Origin: Rhodothermales bacterium
Lineage (GTDB): Bacteria > Bacteroidota > Rhodothermia > Rhodothermales > UBA10348
Direction of reading: 5' to 3'
Length of the DNA stretch: 39,649 nt
Assembly: GCA_017859335.1 (NCBI GenBank)
Contig: JAFMNH010000011.1
Location: 1-39,649 of the forward strand
The translations under genes were made by a program, and so were the position numbers. The notes beneath the pieces were generated by a model. The model ran no database searches. It was not told the origin of the DNA and saw only the letters and a program-made list of their open reading frames with translations. This document shows positions 1-9,000 of the stretch, in pieces. Numbering within the stretch: the first letter of the stretch is position 1; every line of letters starts with the position of its first letter.

Positions 1-657
1 TCAGACCTCGAGATAGCGCATGAACTCCTGTACCCGGTCGAGGAGATCTTCGGCATCTTCTTCTTCCCCGAAGGCTGCCACGACTCGGTATCCGTTGTGC
101 TCCAGGATGTGTCGGATACGCGTTGCGTCCCGAGTGTTGAGTTTGATCGTGACACCCACCGTGTCGTCGTGGGCCTCGGTCGACAACGAGAGTACTCTCG
201 TGTCGTTCTGCTCGATGAGGTAGATGATCTGACTGAGGGACAAATCCCGTTTGGGGACTTCCAGAGCGACGATGGCGCCTGACTCCTGCGTGGCCAACAT
301 GCGGGCAAACCGCTCAAACACGTCGTGTCGGCGGATGGTACCCTTGTATCGACCCTCGGCGTCCAAGACCGGAACAAGGCTCAGGTCGTGATCCATCATC
401 ACTTTGGTGACGTCGAAGACATGGGTGCCGACAGAAACAGCCACTGGTTCCGCGCCGAGCAGCTGCCCGATCGGGGTGGAGGGCGAATCGGCATCGAGAA
501 GCATTTCTTCGGACAACAGCCCTGCGAGCCGGTTGTCATGGGTAACCACCGGCACGTGGCGCACATGCAATTCCATCATGAGCCCGAGTCCGTACTCAAC
601 CGTGTCCGAGGGCCGGAGCGGAGGCGTCGATGCACTGATGAGATTTGATACCGTCAT
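1..657 (-). CDS. CBS-domain pair protein with C-terminal ACT-like region
   Basis: A soluble protein of 218 residues. Residues 1-55 and about 68-125 form two CBS motifs (for example HVRHVPVV and DLSLVPVLD), the pair that in known families binds adenine nucleotides. The last 80 residues, with alternating strands and helices (IVALEVPKRD, then a terminal helix), resemble an ACT-type ligand-binding fold, giving an AcuB-like architecture. The ORF track starts at 711, but the 18 extra residues are not CBS-like, so I chose the ATG at 657. The stop codon is the first three bases of the window, so genes further down the strand are not visible. It follows hflX on the same strand after about 190 bases. 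The ligand and role are unknown; a small-molecule sensor is an inference. Confidence 0.8.
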   Translation of the reverse strand: MTVSNLISASTPPLRPSDTVEYGLGLMMELHVRHVPVVTHDNRLAGLLSEEMLLDADSPSTPIGQLLGAEPVAVSVGTHVFDVTKVMMDHDLSLVPVLDAEGRYKGTIRRHDVFERFARMLATQESGAIVALEVPKRDLSLSQIIYLIEQNDTRVLSLSTEAHDDTVGVTIKLNTRDATRIRHILEHNGYRVVAAFGEEEDAEDLLDRVQEFMRYLEV

Positions 658-849
658 GATAGGCTGGTAATGGCTAAGCCTCGATTGCGAGCGTTGCAGT
701 GAAACGTGCAAGTAGCATGCCGTTTCCGCGGGGCGCGCCCCGAAGTATACGATTCACCCAATATAGACACGTTCGTTGCTCCCAAGTGAAACCGTAATGC
801 CCTCTGCAGTGGTCACCCGCGCCGCGGTGCGTCCGCACTCAAGGTCGTT
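658..849. other. Intergenic region with a 14-bp GC palindrome
   Basis: No gene is seen between hflX and the CBS gene. It holds the perfect palindrome CGGGGCGCGCCCCG at 729-742. No T-tract follows on either strand, so this is not a convincing intrinsic terminator. No promoter for the CBS gene could be assigned with confidence. Confidence 0.4.
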
Positions 850-2136
850 CTATACCGGCGCCGAATCCTCGGAAAGGATTTCGAAGTCCTTGTAGCGCTC
901 TGTCAATACAGCCAAATCATGCGCATGACGGGGCACAACCCGGTAGCGCAGGCGCACGACACCCACGATATCACCCTCATAGGGCACCTGGCCCCATGCA
1001 TATTCCTCTTCCAGAATGTCGGCCATGGAGCGGATATGCTGAATAGCCTTTTGATCGGCTACAGGCAGGATAATCTCGATTTCCTCAAAACCGGCATCGA
1101 TCGTCGTGACCAATTTCTCTCGCAGCTCCATCAGCCCGATACCCCGCAATGCGGATACGAAGGCAGCATCGGGATACGTGTTCTTCAGGGCCAGGAGATC
1201 GGCCGGGTCCTCGATGGCATCGATCTTGTTGAAGACCAGGAGCGTGGGCTTGTCCTTGACACCCAACTCGAGCAATGTGCGTTGGACCACCTCCTTGTGC
1301 TCCTCAAAACCTCTGTGCGAGGCATCGAGGACATGCATGAGGATGTCGGATTCGCGCACCTCATCGAGGGTACTCTTGAAGCTTTCAATCAGGCGATGGG
1401 GCAGCTTGCGGATGAATCCAACCGTGTCGGAGAGGAGGACCTTGCGTCCGGGAGACAGTTCCACGGTACGCGTGGTGGCATCGAGCGTGGCAAAAAGCCG
1501 GTTCTCCGCCAATACGCCAGCCCCGGCAAGCTCGTTCATGAGGGTTGACTTGCCTGCGTTCGTATACCCGATCAGGGACACACGCGTGAACCCGGATCGG
1601 CCCTTGCGTTGGGTTGTGCGTTGCCGATCGATCTTGATCAGACGGTCCTTGAGCGTGGCAATACGCGTTCCGATAAGACGCCGGTCCGTTTCAATCTGGG
1701 TCTCACCCGGACCACGCATTCCGATTCCGCCCTTCTGACGGGAAAGGTGCGTCCATTGGCGGGTAAGTCGCGGCAAGAGGTACTCGAGCTGCGCCAATTC
1801 GACCTGCGTTTTGGCCGTGGCTGTCCGGGCATTGCGCGCAAAAATATCCAGGATCAGCGCAGAGCGGTCAAGTAGTTTGCATCCCACTTCCCGCTCAATG
1901 TTGCGAACCTGCACATTGCTGAGATCGTCGTCAAAAATGACCAGATCGGCGTTGGTCGACGTTACGCGGGAAGCCAGTTCCTGGACCTTCCCCTTCCCGA
2001 CAAACGTGGCCACATTGATCCGCTGTACAGACGGGACCATGGTATCGACAACGTCGGCACCGGCTGTATCGGCAAGCAAAGCAAGCTCCCGGATGGAATC
2101 GTCCACATCCAGTTTGTCGTGACCCGGGGTAACCAC
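850..2136 (-). CDS. hflX: Ribosome-associated GTPase HflX
   Basis: HflX is a GTPase that binds the 50S subunit and splits stalled or stressed ribosomes. The ORF shows the N-terminal HflX domain (FVGKGKVQELA, VIFDDDLSNVQVRNIE, RSALILDIFARNARTATAKTQ), the family linker QKGGIGMRGPGETQIETDRR, and a G domain with G1 GYTNAGKST, G3 DTVGF and G4 NKID. The GTG at 2136 is the furthest upstream standard start, giving 428 residues. However, the same frame is open for another 29 codons, back to the TGA of the upstream gene, and encodes ERAILVGV, which matches the conserved first strand of HflX. The true start is therefore probably further upstream at a non-standard codon (ATT at 2205 is a candidate). The gene lies in the same frame and on the same strand as the membrane protein upstream. 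Confidence 0.95.
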   Translation of the reverse strand: MVTPGHDKLDVDDSIRELALLADTAGADVVDTMVPSVQRINVATFVGKGKVQELASRVTSTNADLVIFDDDLSNVQVRNIEREVGCKLLDRSALILDIFARNARTATAKTQVELAQLEYLLPRLTRQWTHLSRQKGGIGMRGPGETQIETDRRLIGTRIATLKDRLIKIDRQRTTQRKGRSGFTRVSLIGYTNAGKSTLMNELAGAGVLAENRLFATLDATTRTVELSPGRKVLLSDTVGFIRKLPHRLIESFKSTLDEVRESDILMHVLDASHRGFEEHKEVVQRTLLELGVKDKPTLLVFNKIDAIEDPADLLALKNTYPDAAFVSALRGIGLMELREKLVTTIDAGFEEIEIILPVADQKAIQHIRSMADILEEEYAWGQVPYEGDIVGVVRLRYRVVPRHAHDLAVLTERYKDFEILSEDSAPV

Positions 2137-2223
2137 CCCGACCAGAATGGCGCGTTCCTTGCCTTCGCTCTTGGCTTTGGGACGCTCTTCGTTGGGACTG
2201 AAAATGGCGTTTGCTGGGTTGGT

Positions 2224-2781
2224 TCAGTTGTTGAGGGCCTGCCGGTGATAAACCGGTGCAACAGGGGGCGTTGTGGACGGGTCCAACTTCGTACGGATCA
2301 GATGGCGGAAGCGATCGAGGCAGGGACCGGGCACGACCACATCCATCCGCTGACGATGGCCCAGCCCGTCCTGGTAGAGGAAGGTAAAACGCACCGATGT
2401 AGACTCTTCCTGTTCGAACCAGTCTGTTACCTGCCCCCAGCCCAGGGCATCGTTGCTGCGTGTGGCCTGCGGGATGATGCCATAGTCCGTAACCACTACG
2501 GAGCCTCCCAGGTAGACCGCTGAAAACCAGAGTATTCCTCCCAAAAAGTATCCGATATAGAGGTTCGTATCCACCGAAGCCACCGTATTGCTCGAATAGA
2601 GCATGACTACGAGAACCAACCCCATGAAAACGGAGGGCCAGACAGGCAGGCTGCCGAGGCCGGTGGACACCCAACTCATCCTGACGCCACGAATACGGGA
2701 TCGCTGTATCAGGGTCAGACCCAGCAGGATGCCGGTTACGGCAACGAACGATGCCGCGAGGACGGTATGAAGGGTCGTCAT
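2224..2781 (-). CDS. Small membrane protein, three TM helices plus PH-like tail
   Basis: I do not recognise a named family. The 185-residue protein has three hydrophobic segments: about residues 6-25 (LAASFVAVTGILLGL), 45-65 (PSVFMGLVLVVMLYS) and 75-98 (YIGYFLGGILWFSAVYLGG). A soluble tail of about 85 residues follows, with the pattern VTDYGI, LGWGQVTDW and LDRFRHLIRTKL, which resembles bacterial PH-like domains attached to membrane helices. The track start is a GTG at 2784; I prefer the ATG immediately after it. The start lies 24 bases from the stop of the BatA/VWA gene, so the two are probably co-transcribed. Its TGA is followed in the same frame by the hflX reading frame. A PH-like role is an inference from pattern only. 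Confidence 0.75.
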   Translation of the reverse strand: MTTLHTVLAASFVAVTGILLGLTLIQRSRIRGVRMSWVSTGLGSLPVWPSVFMGLVLVVMLYSSNTVASVDTNLYIGYFLGGILWFSAVYLGGSVVVTDYGIIPQATRSNDALGWGQVTDWFEQEESTSVRFTFLYQDGLGHRQRMDVVVPGPCLDRFRHLIRTKLDPSTTPPVAPVYHRQALNN

Positions 2782-2805
2782 CACGTGTTGACTGGACGCC
2801 GCTCC

Positions 2806-4944
2806 TTATGCCGCGGCTTCGGGTCTGAAATGCTTGGAAACCACCATCTCGGCAAGCAGGAAAACCAACGCGAGGGCCAAAAAGACGTTCCACAGCTCAA
2901 CGCCGGTGCGAGCCGCACGAAGCTGCTCGTCAAGGGGTGCTCCCGAGGCTACTCCCACCTTCACGATGTCTACCTGCGCAGCCGTGAGATCGGAAAGATG
3001 ATCTGCTGCCGCCTCCGGATCGGCCAGGGCCAGATCGGACTCGAGGGCAGGCGGGTGTACGAGAACGCGCCGGACCATCTCACTGCCGGCCATGACATCG
3101 TAGGATCCCGGCAGGAAAAACGCCCCGCCCAGTGTGGTAACGACACCCCCGAAGACCTCCCTCTGCTCGGGAATGAACACCTCCCCGTCCCTGTTGCGAA
3201 CGCGGATCTCAACGCCAGGGTCTATTCCCTGAAGGAGTAGTTGCAGCGAAGCGCCTGCTTCCATCGCCTCCCCGACGACGGACCCTCCGGCAGAGAGGTA
3301 GACGAGGGAGCGGTGGAGCATGGGAAGGAAGAGGCCGCGCACGGGAAAATCGCTCCATGATACGCCGGCCTCAACCGCATAGAGCAGCAAGGATCCCTGG
3401 CCGACCCGGATTTCGCTGAGGAAAGGGCGACCACCACTGAGAGCAATGATGGGCTGCTCGTTGCCGGAGCCCGCTACATAGTCGATGGAGCGTAGAAGCA
3501 TCGGCTGCTCCAGTGTCGGGCGCTCTCCCCCGGGCATGGATTCGAACATACCCTCGAACAACGGGTGATCGGTATCAACCCGATCGAATACGCCGACGGA
3601 TAGGTCCCGCGATGGATCCGAGTCGGGTCGTGCCTCGGAAATTCCCTCGATACGTCCTCCACCGAGCCTGCCCAGCAGGGCGTTGTACTCGTCCCACTGC
3701 ACATCGTCACCTGCAAAGAAAAGGACCCCGCCGCCGCCCTGCAGGTACTGCTCAATGGCTGCCTGCTCTCCCGTTGAAAGGGTCTGCACACCGGCCAGAA
3801 TAACCGCATCGTACGCCCCGAGCGTTGTGGAAGCCAACGCGTTTTCCTCGATCCGCTCGGTCACGAAGCGACCCGATCGTTCGGAGAGATCCGAGGACAG
3901 GGCGATTTGAAGGTAGCGCGTATCCGCTCCCACGCCCTCGACCAGGAGCACGTTGCGCTGCTCGGGGATGTTGAGGGCAAAGGCGCGTGCGTTGTCGAAC
4001 AAGTAGGCATTCTCCTCCAGTTCGATCCGCCCGGAAAGCCATCCGCTACCCCGGGGAGATGCCGTCAAAAGGGTACTGGCCTGCGCTTCCGCAGCCACAT
4101 CGAGCGTGGCCTGTGCAACGCGTTCACCCTCAAGTACCAGGGAGACGACAAGCCCCTGCAGATCCTCGGCGCCGTGATTCGTGATGACGGCTTCAAAACG
4201 CACAGGCTGATCTTCCGTTACGATCTGGGACACAACCCGAACATCGGATACCGCCACATTGGCACGGCCGTCCGTCCCTACCGGCATGAGCAGGAGGCGG
4301 GTGCCTTCGGGCAGCTCGGCTGCCAACGAGTCCGAGAGCGTGCTCTCCTGGAAATCAGACAGTACGAAGACATCCCTGTTGATGGTCGGCCGATCCGTCA
4401 GATACGCAGCCGTGCGACGAAGGGCGCCGGCAATCGTCTCGTGACCTGCCCCCGTTTCAAGGCTTTCCAGGGCTTCGATGACCGATGCCGTATTCTGGTG
4501 AAACGTTGGGCTCTGCCCGTCGGCAGGTACGGGAACCAGCAGGAATTCGTCGCCTGATCCAGCCTCCTGAAGCAGCGCCTGCGCAAGTGTCTGGACCTGA
4601 TCGAAGTAGGCACCCCCGCCATCCCTCAGCGTCATGGAGGCCGAGCGATCCACGACAAGCGCCATCGTCGTACGACCGGATCCACCCAGTGTACCAGCCA
4701 CCGGCCCGGTCATCGTTGGGCGGGCGAACGCGAGGGCCACCGAAGCGATGGCCAGCGTTCTCAGGGCCAGAAGTAGCCACTGTTTGATCCGCACGCGCTG
4801 CATGGTGCTCTTCTTCAGCTCATGCAGGAATACGAGCGAACTGAAGTCCACGCGGCGCGGACGCCTGAAATTGAACAGGTGGATGATGAGTGGAATGGCC
4901 GCAGCCGCCAGACCAAGGAGCAGCAACGGGTTGAGAAAGGTCAT
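2806..4944 (-). CDS. BatA/VWA-domain membrane protein (aerotolerance-type)
   Basis: A 712-residue protein that begins with the BatA N-terminal motif found across Bacteroidota: FLNPLLLLGLAAAAIPLIIHL, then FRRPRRVDFSSLVFL and a second membrane helix near residues 58-77. A von Willebrand factor A domain follows, with an intact metal-binding MIDAS motif DRSAS in VVDRSASMTL. The middle contains a predicted CARDB-like strand region and a glutamine-amidotransferase-like segment (YDAVILAGVQTLSTGEQ, GGGVLFFAGDD). A final helix near residues 685-705 anchors the C-terminus. The family is membrane-associated and often co-encoded with MoxR/DUF58 genes, but none is visible here. It is the first gene of a minus-strand run leading to hflX. 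The exact function is not established. Confidence 0.85.
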   Translation of the reverse strand: MTFLNPLLLLGLAAAAIPLIIHLFNFRRPRRVDFSSLVFLHELKKSTMQRVRIKQWLLLALRTLAIASVALAFARPTMTGPVAGTLGGSGRTTMALVVDRSASMTLRDGGGAYFDQVQTLAQALLQEAGSGDEFLLVPVPADGQSPTFHQNTASVIEALESLETGAGHETIAGALRRTAAYLTDRPTINRDVFVLSDFQESTLSDSLAAELPEGTRLLLMPVGTDGRANVAVSDVRVVSQIVTEDQPVRFEAVITNHGAEDLQGLVVSLVLEGERVAQATLDVAAEAQASTLLTASPRGSGWLSGRIELEENAYLFDNARAFALNIPEQRNVLLVEGVGADTRYLQIALSSDLSERSGRFVTERIEENALASTTLGAYDAVILAGVQTLSTGEQAAIEQYLQGGGGVLFFAGDDVQWDEYNALLGRLGGGRIEGISEARPDSDPSRDLSVGVFDRVDTDHPLFEGMFESMPGGERPTLEQPMLLRSIDYVAGSGNEQPIIALSGGRPFLSEIRVGQGSLLLYAVEAGVSWSDFPVRGLFLPMLHRSLVYLSAGGSVVGEAMEAGASLQLLLQGIDPGVEIRVRNRDGEVFIPEQREVFGGVVTTLGGAFFLPGSYDVMAGSEMVRRVLVHPPALESDLALADPEAAADHLSDLTAAQVDIVKVGVASGAPLDEQLRAARTGVELWNVFLALALVFLLAEMVVSKHFRPEAAA

Positions 4945-5228
4945 ACCGGCTGAAGGACGGGAATGGGCGTCAGGAGCCGAAGGGTTGCTATCAGATGGAT
5001 GTCAACCCGGGCCCGACCAGTGGATTCGTCCTTACCGGAAGGCGCGCAGCCAGTTCCGCAGCATGAAAGGCGCCCCCTCGCATCCCGGGGGAGCGGAACG
5101 CCGGACCGTCGGCATGCGGGAGTGCCCGCATTGAATACGCTTTCCGGAGGGGGAGGATCAGCACGCGGCGGAGGCGGCTTTGAGAGAATTTCCACGGGAC
5201 ACGCGGCATCCTTCGACCAATTGACGCG
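4945..5228. other. Divergent intergenic region, BatA gene and uvrA
   Basis: This 284-base GC-rich spacer separates the minus-strand BatA gene from plus-strand uvrA and must hold both promoters. I could not identify convincing -35/-10 pairs or a LexA-type operator. A minus-strand ORF (4941-5195) runs through it but looks non-coding. Confidence 0.35.
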
Positions 5229-8117
5229 TTGCCCTTGATTGTCCCCATCATCCCACCGACCGCTTCCGTGTCAGCTCCATCACGATCCTCAGCCGCCGAC
5301 GCCGAACGCACACGTTCCATCGTGCTTCGCGGGGCTCGGCAACATAACCTGAAGGGTATCGACCTGGATCTGCCACGAGGCCGGCTGATCGTATTCACCG
5401 GGCCATCGGGATCAGGAAAATCGTCGCTGGCTTTCGACACCATCTATGCAGAAGGTCAGCGCAGGTATGTGGAGAGCCTGAGCGCCTATGCGCGCCAGTT
5501 TCTCGAGCGGATGGACAAACCGGACGTGGATGTCATTTCGGGATTGGCACCGGCCATTGCCATCGAGCAGAAGACGGTCTCGAAAAACCCGCGCTCCACG
5601 GTGGCCACACAAACCGAAATCTACGATCATCTCCGACTGCTCTTTGCCCGAGTCGGCACGACCTACTCCCCCGTATCCGGAAAGGAGGTCAGCAAGGACT
5701 CTCCCCGATCCGTGGCCCGCAGGCTCATGTCGACGCTGGGTGAGGGCACGCGCTTCTACCTCTGTTTCCCATTCCCGAAGCACCGCAAGGCCCCTATGGA
5801 GCAGGAGCTCTCGGTGCTCAAGCAGCGTGGGTTCTTTCGCCTCATTGCCCTGCCTACGGACAAACAGGCCGAAAAAGGCAAGACCGAAGAACTGATTGAC
5901 CTCAACGAGACCGATGCAGCGGACATCCGCATTGCCCGCGATCGCCTTCTGGTTCTTGTTGACCGTCTGGCGGCACGACCCGATGATGAGGATCTCGAGT
6001 CCCGCGTGGCGGATTCGGTTGAGCAAGCCTTCGACGAGGGCGGCGGCTATGTGCAGGCCGTCCTGGCAACCAATGGCACGGTGCACACCTTCTCCCGCTT
6101 CTTCGAAGAAGATGGCATCCGGTTCGAGGAGCCTTCGGCACATCTTTTCTCCTTCAACTCGCCGCTGGGAGCCTGCCCTGCCTGTCAGGGCTTCGGTCGC
6201 ACGGCGGGCATCGACCCTGACCTGGTCATACCAGATCCTGAGCTGTCCATCCGGCAGGGCGCCATCGCCCCCTTCCGAGGGGACTCCTGGAGCCGCTACT
6301 TCCGCGATCTGATCCGGGTGGCCGCCGACGAAAAGATCAACATCGATATCCCGTTCAGTCAGCTCGACGAGACCTCCCTCAACATCATCTGGGAAGGCAA
6401 GGCGGATTACGACGGCATTCACGGTCTCTTCCGCTACCTCGAGAAGAAGAACTACAAGATGCATTACCGCATCTTCCACGCACGCTTCCGCGGCTACTCG
6501 ACATGCGCCGAATGCGGTGGCACGCGCCTGAGGAAAGAAGCTTCCTACGTCCGCGTAGCCGGAAAAACGATGGGCGAGATCGGACAGATGACAACGGCCG
6601 AAGCGCGCATGTTCTTCGATGACATCGACCTGGACGAGCATAAGCGGGAAGTGGCGGATCGCCTGCTGGAAGAAATCCGGAAGCGCCTGCGCTATCTCGT
6701 TGATGTAGGCCTTGACTACCTGACGCTCGACCGCCTCAGCCAGACACTGTCCGGAGGAGAGAGTCAACGTATCCACCTGGCCACTTCCCTGGGCTCATCG
6801 CTCGTGGGCAGCATGTACGTACTCGATGAACCTTCCATCGGCCTGCACCCCCGTGATACGGGCCGATTGATCGGAATCCTTGAACACTTGCGCGACATTG
6901 GCAACACGGTCATGGTGGTCGAACACGAAGAAGCCATGATGCGGGCTGCGGACCACATCGTAGACCTCGGTCCGGGTGCAGGGCGTCACGGCGGCGAGGT
7001 GGTCAGTCAGGGTACGCTCGGCGAGATTCTCGCGGATCCCCGTTCCCTGACGGGCGCCTACCTATCGGGTCGCAAGAAGATCGAGGTGCCCTCGAAGCGC
7101 AGGAAGGTTCACGCGGACATGGCCATCCGCATCGAAGGCGCGCGTCAACATAACCTGAAACACCTGAACGTCTCCTTCCCCTTGGGTGTCTTTGCCTGTG
7201 TTTCGGGCGTCAGTGGCTCGGGCAAGTCCACGCTGGTACAGGACACACTGTACCAGGGCCTCGCCAAACTGAAGGGCTCCCACGCCGGGGATGCCAAGGT
7301 CGGTCGGCACACAGCCATTCGGGGGCATCGCCTGATTGATGCAGTCGAGCTCGTGGACCAATCTCCCATCGGACGCTCTCCGCGCTCGAACCCGGCCACC
7401 TACGTCAAGGCTTTCGACATCATCCGCAAGCTGTTTTCCGAGACCTACCAGGCCCGCATCCGGGGTCTGAAGCCCGGTTACTTCTCCTTCAACGTGCCCG
7501 GAGGGCGGTGCGAGACGTGCGAGGGCGAAGGCCTTGTAACCATCGAAATGCAGTTCCTGGCGGATCTCTACCTCGAGTGCGAAGCCTGCAAGGGAAAGCG
7601 CTACAAACAGGATGTCCTGGACATCCACTACCAGGGTAAAAGCGTTGCTGATGTCCTGGATATGACGATCGAAGATGCCATCGACTTTTTCGAAGGGCAG
7701 GATGCCTTGGTGCGCAAGCTGGCCGTCCTGAAAGACATCGGGCTGGGCTACCTGAGTCTGGGGCAACCCTCGAACACCCTGTCCGGAGGAGAAGCCCAGC
7801 GCATCAAGCTGGCGGCCCACCTTGGAAAAACGACCCGGGAAAAAACCCTGTACATCTTCGATGAGCCCACGACGGGGCTGCATTTTGACGACATCATCAT
7901 GTTGCTTGACGCCTTCAATGCGCTTGTTGAAAACGGGCACTCCGTTCTGGTGGTAGAGCACAACCTGGATGTCATCAAAGCAGCCGATTGGGTTCTGGAC
8001 CTTGGTCCGGAAGGAGGTGTGCGAGGCGGCTTTGTCGTGGCTGAAGGCACTCCCGAAGAAGTGGCTCTTGTGGAAGAAAGCCACACGGGCCGCTTCCTCA
8101 AGAAGCTGCTGGACTGA
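5229..8117 (+). CDS. uvrA: Excinuclease ABC subunit A, Bacteroidota-type paralogue
   Basis: UvrA is the dimeric ATPase that recognises DNA damage and loads UvrB in nucleotide excision repair. The 962-residue product has two ABC modules. Module 1 has Walker A GPSGSGKSS (about 58-66), signature LSGGESQR (about 507) and YVLDEPSIGLHP. Module 2 has Walker A GVSGSGKST (about 660), signature LSGGEAQR (about 850) and IFDEPTTGLHF. Zinc module 3 is complete (CETCEGEG...CEACKGKR). Module 1 keeps CPAC but lacks the preceding CxxC: the usual FACPxCG position reads FFEEDGIRF. The stretch YVKAFDIIRKLFSET and this missing pair suggest the second UvrA type common in Bacteroidota. The start is uncertain: TTG 5229, TTG 5235 and GTG 5268 are all possible, with no clear ribosome binding site. 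Confidence 0.96.
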   Translation: MPLIVPIIPPTASVSAPSRSSAADAERTRSIVLRGARQHNLKGIDLDLPRGRLIVFTGPSGSGKSSLAFDTIYAEGQRRYVESLSAYARQFLERMDKPDVDVISGLAPAIAIEQKTVSKNPRSTVATQTEIYDHLRLLFARVGTTYSPVSGKEVSKDSPRSVARRLMSTLGEGTRFYLCFPFPKHRKAPMEQELSVLKQRGFFRLIALPTDKQAEKGKTEELIDLNETDAADIRIARDRLLVLVDRLAARPDDEDLESRVADSVEQAFDEGGGYVQAVLATNGTVHTFSRFFEEDGIRFEEPSAHLFSFNSPLGACPACQGFGRTAGIDPDLVIPDPELSIRQGAIAPFRGDSWSRYFRDLIRVAADEKINIDIPFSQLDETSLNIIWEGKADYDGIHGLFRYLEKKNYKMHYRIFHARFRGYSTCAECGGTRLRKEASYVRVAGKTMGEIGQMTTAEARMFFDDIDLDEHKREVADRLLEEIRKRLRYLVDVGLDYLTLDRLSQTLSGGESQRIHLATSLGSSLVGSMYVLDEPSIGLHPRDTGRLIGILEHLRDIGNTVMVVEHEEAMMRAADHIVDLGPGAGRHGGEVVSQGTLGEILADPRSLTGAYLSGRKKIEVPSKRRKVHADMAIRIEGARQHNLKHLNVSFPLGVFACVSGVSGSGKSTLVQDTLYQGLAKLKGSHAGDAKVGRHTAIRGHRLIDAVELVDQSPIGRSPRSNPATYVKAFDIIRKLFSETYQARIRGLKPGYFSFNVPGGRCETCEGEGLVTIEMQFLADLYLECEACKGKRYKQDVLDIHYQGKSVADVLDMTIEDAIDFFEGQDALVRKLAVLKDIGLGYLSLGQPSNTLSGGEAQRIKLAAHLGKTTREKTLYIFDEPTTGLHFDDIIMLLDAFNALVENGHSVLVVEHNLDVIKAADWVLDLGPEGGVRGGFVVAEGTPEEVALVEESHTGRFLKKLLD

Positions 8118-8179
8118 CCCGGGCACAGCACCTACCTTGTCGTGCCTGCAGCGATTTCCGAGTATTTCCCCCACCACCC

Positions 8180-8959
8180 ATGTCAACCACGCCTCTTGTC
8201 AGCTGCGTCATGGTCACGGCTGACCGACACACCCTGTGCCGCCGGGCCATCCGCTCGTGGGCCGAACAGGATTGGGACAACCGGGAGCTGGTCGTGCTCG
8301 ACAACGGCACCGATCCCATGGAGTCACTGCTGTCCGATCTGCCCTCCGGACGCGTCGTCTACCGGCACATGGCCAATAACCCGGATACGACCATCGGGGA
8401 ACTCAGGAATCGCTCCCTGGACCTGGTGAACGGGGATTTCGTGGTGCCTCAATGGGATGACGATGATTGGTCTGCGCCGGACCGGATCACGCGGCAGATG
8501 GCAGCGCTCGAAGCGCAGCGCGCAGATGCCGTGACGCTCTACGCCACGCTCATGCATGTGGACGAGGAGCCCTGGTTTGACCATCCGTTCTACGGATTGC
8601 TCAAAGGGGGCGTCCCTCCGACGATCCTGCACCGGCGTGACGACACGATCCGCTTTCCTGAACTGCGTCGCACGTCGGACACCACGTTCAAGCACGCCTG
8701 GATGCAGCGGCACTATCACATCATGCCCCTGGCCGATGCGCATCTGCATCTACGCTATTTCCACGGGGAAAATCTCTGGGAGCAAGAGCACTTCATCCGG
8801 CGCATGCGCAACACGCCGAAAGACCTGATGGCGTACGGATGGCACAAGTTCGTTCGGCGCAACGTGCTCGGACATCCGCGTTTCCGCATCTCGGATGAGG
8901 CACGCAGGGCATTTGAAATCTACCTGCGCCACTCGCGGGAATGCGGGATCTTCGACTGA
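8180..8959 (+). CDS. Family 2 (GT-A) glycosyltransferase
   Basis: A 259-residue protein whose start (PLVSCVMVTADR, then a Q-W-NRELVVLDNGT pattern) matches the nucleotide-binding fold of GT2 enzymes. An acidic DxD-type metal/nucleotide site is seen in VPQWDDDDWSAPDR at about residue 95. It has no membrane helices, so it is likely cytoplasmic or peripheral. It follows uvrA by 62 bases on the same strand, but this probably reflects proximity rather than a shared role, as a glycan-type cluster lies about 1.6 kb further on. The ATG at 8180 fits the family N-terminus. It converges with the HTTM-like gene, 41 bases away. Donor and acceptor sugars cannot be inferred. Confidence 0.85.
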   Translation: MSTTPLVSCVMVTADRHTLCRRAIRSWAEQDWDNRELVVLDNGTDPMESLLSDLPSGRVVYRHMANNPDTTIGELRNRSLDLVNGDFVVPQWDDDDWSAPDRITRQMAALEAQRADAVTLYATLMHVDEEPWFDHPFYGLLKGGVPPTILHRRDDTIRFPELRRTSDTTFKHAWMQRHYHIMPLADAHLHLRYFHGENLWEQEHFIRRMRNTPKDLMAYGWHKFVRRNVLGHPRFRISDEARRAFEIYLRHSRECGIFD

Positions 8960-9000
8960 GCCCTCGGGAGCTGCCACTGACGGGACCCAGCGGCGGTGCG

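Noticed and set aside
729-742. GC palindrome as a terminator for hflX
   Set aside because: No T-tract follows on either strand.
4941-5195. 84-codon minus-strand ORF overlapping the BatA gene start by ATGA
   Set aside because: The sequence is low-complexity and Pro/Arg-rich, with no family pattern. ATGA arises whenever an ATG is followed by A, so the overlap is not proof.
5412-6776. 454-codon ORF antisense to uvrA (also 7062-8186)
   Set aside because: Long antisense frames are expected opposite GC-rich genes; the uvrA frame is fully explained by family motifs.
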